NCBI GenBank assembly: GCA_965365655.1
Contig: CBDUCN010000271.1
Span: 1 to 7,371 of the forward strand
Source of the DNA: JBFHNV01 sp965365655
GTDB lineage: Bacteria; Pseudomonadota; Gammaproteobacteria; HK1
Length of the DNA stretch: 7,371 nucleotides
Direction of reading: 5' to 3'
The notes below the pieces were generated by a model. It searched no databases and had not been told where the DNA came from. It was given only the letters and a program-made list of their open reading frames with translations. How positions within the stretch are numbered: the stretch's first letter is position 1; each line of letters starts with the position of its first letter. The position numbers and the translations under genes are program-made. This document shows positions 6,378-7,371 of the stretch, one piece after another.

Positions 6378-7371
6378 ATGAGCGACGACGAGAAGGTCGA
6401 GATCCGCCGCGGACTCAAGGGCGTGTACTTCGAGCGTTCACCGGTGTCGTTCATCGACGGGCGTGCCGGGGAGCTGCGCTACCGGGGCTACTCCATCCAC
6501 GACCTCGCGCGGCACGCGACCTTCGAGGAGGTCGCGTACCTGCTGCTGTACGGCGCGCTGCCGGCACGCCGCGAGCTGGACGCCTTCGACGCCGAGCTCA
6601 AGCAAGCGCGCGCGCTGCCGGCGCCGGTGCTGGAGGTGATCCGGCTGGTGAAGGACGCGCACCCGATGGAGGTGCTGCGCACCGCGGTCTCGGCGCTGGG
6701 CGCGTTCGACCCGGACGCCGGGGACGACTCCCGCGACGCGGTGCTGCGCAAGGGGGTGCGGCTGACGTCCCAGGTGCCGGTGATCGTCGCGGCGCACCAC
6801 CGCATCCGGCGCGGGCTCGAGCCTGTGGCCGCGAGCCCGGAGCTGGCCCACGCCGCGAACTTCCTCTACATGCTGGACGGCGAGACGCCGGGCGAGGACT
6901 CCGCGCGGCTGATGGACATGGACCTGGTGCTGCACGCCGAGCACGGCACCAACGCGAGCGCGTTCACGGCGCGCGTCGTCACCAGCACCGAGGCGAACCT
7001 GCACGCGAGCCTCACGGCCGCCGTCGCAGCGCTGTCGGGCCCGGCCCACGGCGGCGCCGCCGAGAACGTGATGAAGATGGCCCAGGAGGTGGGCGACCCG
7101 GCGCGCGCGGCACAGTACGTGAAGGACAAGCGGAAGAACCGCGAGCCGGTCATGGGCTTCGGGCATCGGGTGTACCGCGCCGAGGATCCGCGCGCGCGCC
7201 ACATGCGCGACGGCGTGGAGCGGCTGTCCGCGCAGATGGGGCAGCCGCAGTGGTTCGCGATCCTGCAGGCGCTGGTGGAGGCGATGAAGCCGTACGCGCG
7301 CCACGGCGTGAACGTGAACGTGGACTTCTACGCGGGCGTGGTCTACTTCCTGCACGGCATCCCGGCCGACC
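6378..7371 (+). CDS. Citrate synthase, short (Thermus/Gram-positive) type, N-terminal 331 residues (3' end outside window)
   Basis: Condenses oxaloacetate and acetyl-CoA to citrate at the entry of the TCA cycle. Visible active-site positions, by comparison with pig citrate synthase, are H189 (AEHGTN, oxaloacetate binding), H224 (SGPAHGG), H263 (GFGHRVYR), R272 (DPR) and D316 (NVNVD, catalytic Asp). The compact N-terminus (RGLKGVYFERSPVSFIDG) and motifs such as HPMEVLRTAVSALG and HAANFLYM resemble the roughly 375-residue Thermus/Bacillus form. It lacks the N-terminal extension of the NADH-inhibited E. coli GltA. 2-Methylcitrate synthase (PrpC) belongs to the same superfamily and cannot be fully excluded, but no prp neighbours are visible. 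AGGAGGAA (6363-6370), 7 bases before the ATG, is the strongest Shine-Dalgarno in the window. The gene starts 42 bases after the cueR stop. That gap holds only a small 5-bp hairpin (6340-6354), so co-transcription with cueR is possible. Confidence 0.93.
   Translation, partial: MSDDEKVEIRRGLKGVYFERSPVSFIDGRAGELRYRGYSIHDLARHATFEEVAYLLLYGALPARRELDAFDAELKQARALPAPVLEVIRLVKDAHPMEVLRTAVSALGAFDPDAGDDSRDAVLRKGVRLTSQVPVIVAAHHRIRRGLEPVAASPELAHAANFLYMLDGETPGEDSARLMDMDLVLHAEHGTNASAFTARVVTSTEANLHASLTAAVAALSGPAHGGAAENVMKMAQEVGDPARAAQYVKDKRKNREPVMGFGHRVYRAEDPRARHMRDGVERLSAQMGQPQWFAILQALVEAMKPYARHGVNVNVDFYAGVVYFLHGIPAD

Overview
The window is one continuous piece of a GC-rich bacterial chromosome carrying core-type genes with strong codon bias. 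MetF and MetH closely resemble the E. coli proteins, and a CueR/CopA copper system lies beside them. This suggests a high-GC proteobacterium, probably gammaproteobacterial, but the sequence alone does not settle the genus. I see no rRNA, tRNA, CRISPR array, insertion sequence, phage gene or integration site.

Left part (1 to about 3231, minus strand): a methionine-synthesis operon, metF followed by metH. The two genes overlap by 4 bases (GTGA), so they are probably translationally coupled. MetF makes 5-methyltetrahydrofolate and MetH passes that methyl group to homocysteine through cobalamin. metH leaves the window at residue 755, just before the expected cobalamin-binding DxHxxG motif.

Centre (3232 to 3389): a compact divergent control region. 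The metF side has a plausible promoter (TTGATA, 17 bp, extended -10 TGCTTAGAT) whose -35 lies inside an imperfect AT-rich dyad. This dyad may be a site for a methionine/SAH-responsive repressor. The copA side has a CueR-type promoter: TTGACC, a 19-bp spacer and a dyad of 10-bp arms around 3 bp with one mismatch.

Right part (3390 to 7371, plus strand): copA, a Cu(I)-exporting P1B-1 ATPase with two very similar N-terminal metal-binding domains. It is followed by cueR, a MerR-family Cu(I) sensor with the two conserved metal-binding cysteines, and then the first 331 residues of a short-type (Thermus/Gram-positive-like) citrate synthase. Together copA, its operator and cueR form a complete copper sensing and export loop. 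The citrate synthase starts 42 bases after cueR with a strong Shine-Dalgarno and could be co-transcribed. That gene order is the most unusual contextual point.

I found no convincing undescribed system. The points most worth checking are the metF dyad, the GC-rich hairpins between copA and cueR, the near-identical metal-binding repeats in CopA, and the copper-citrate synthase linkage.
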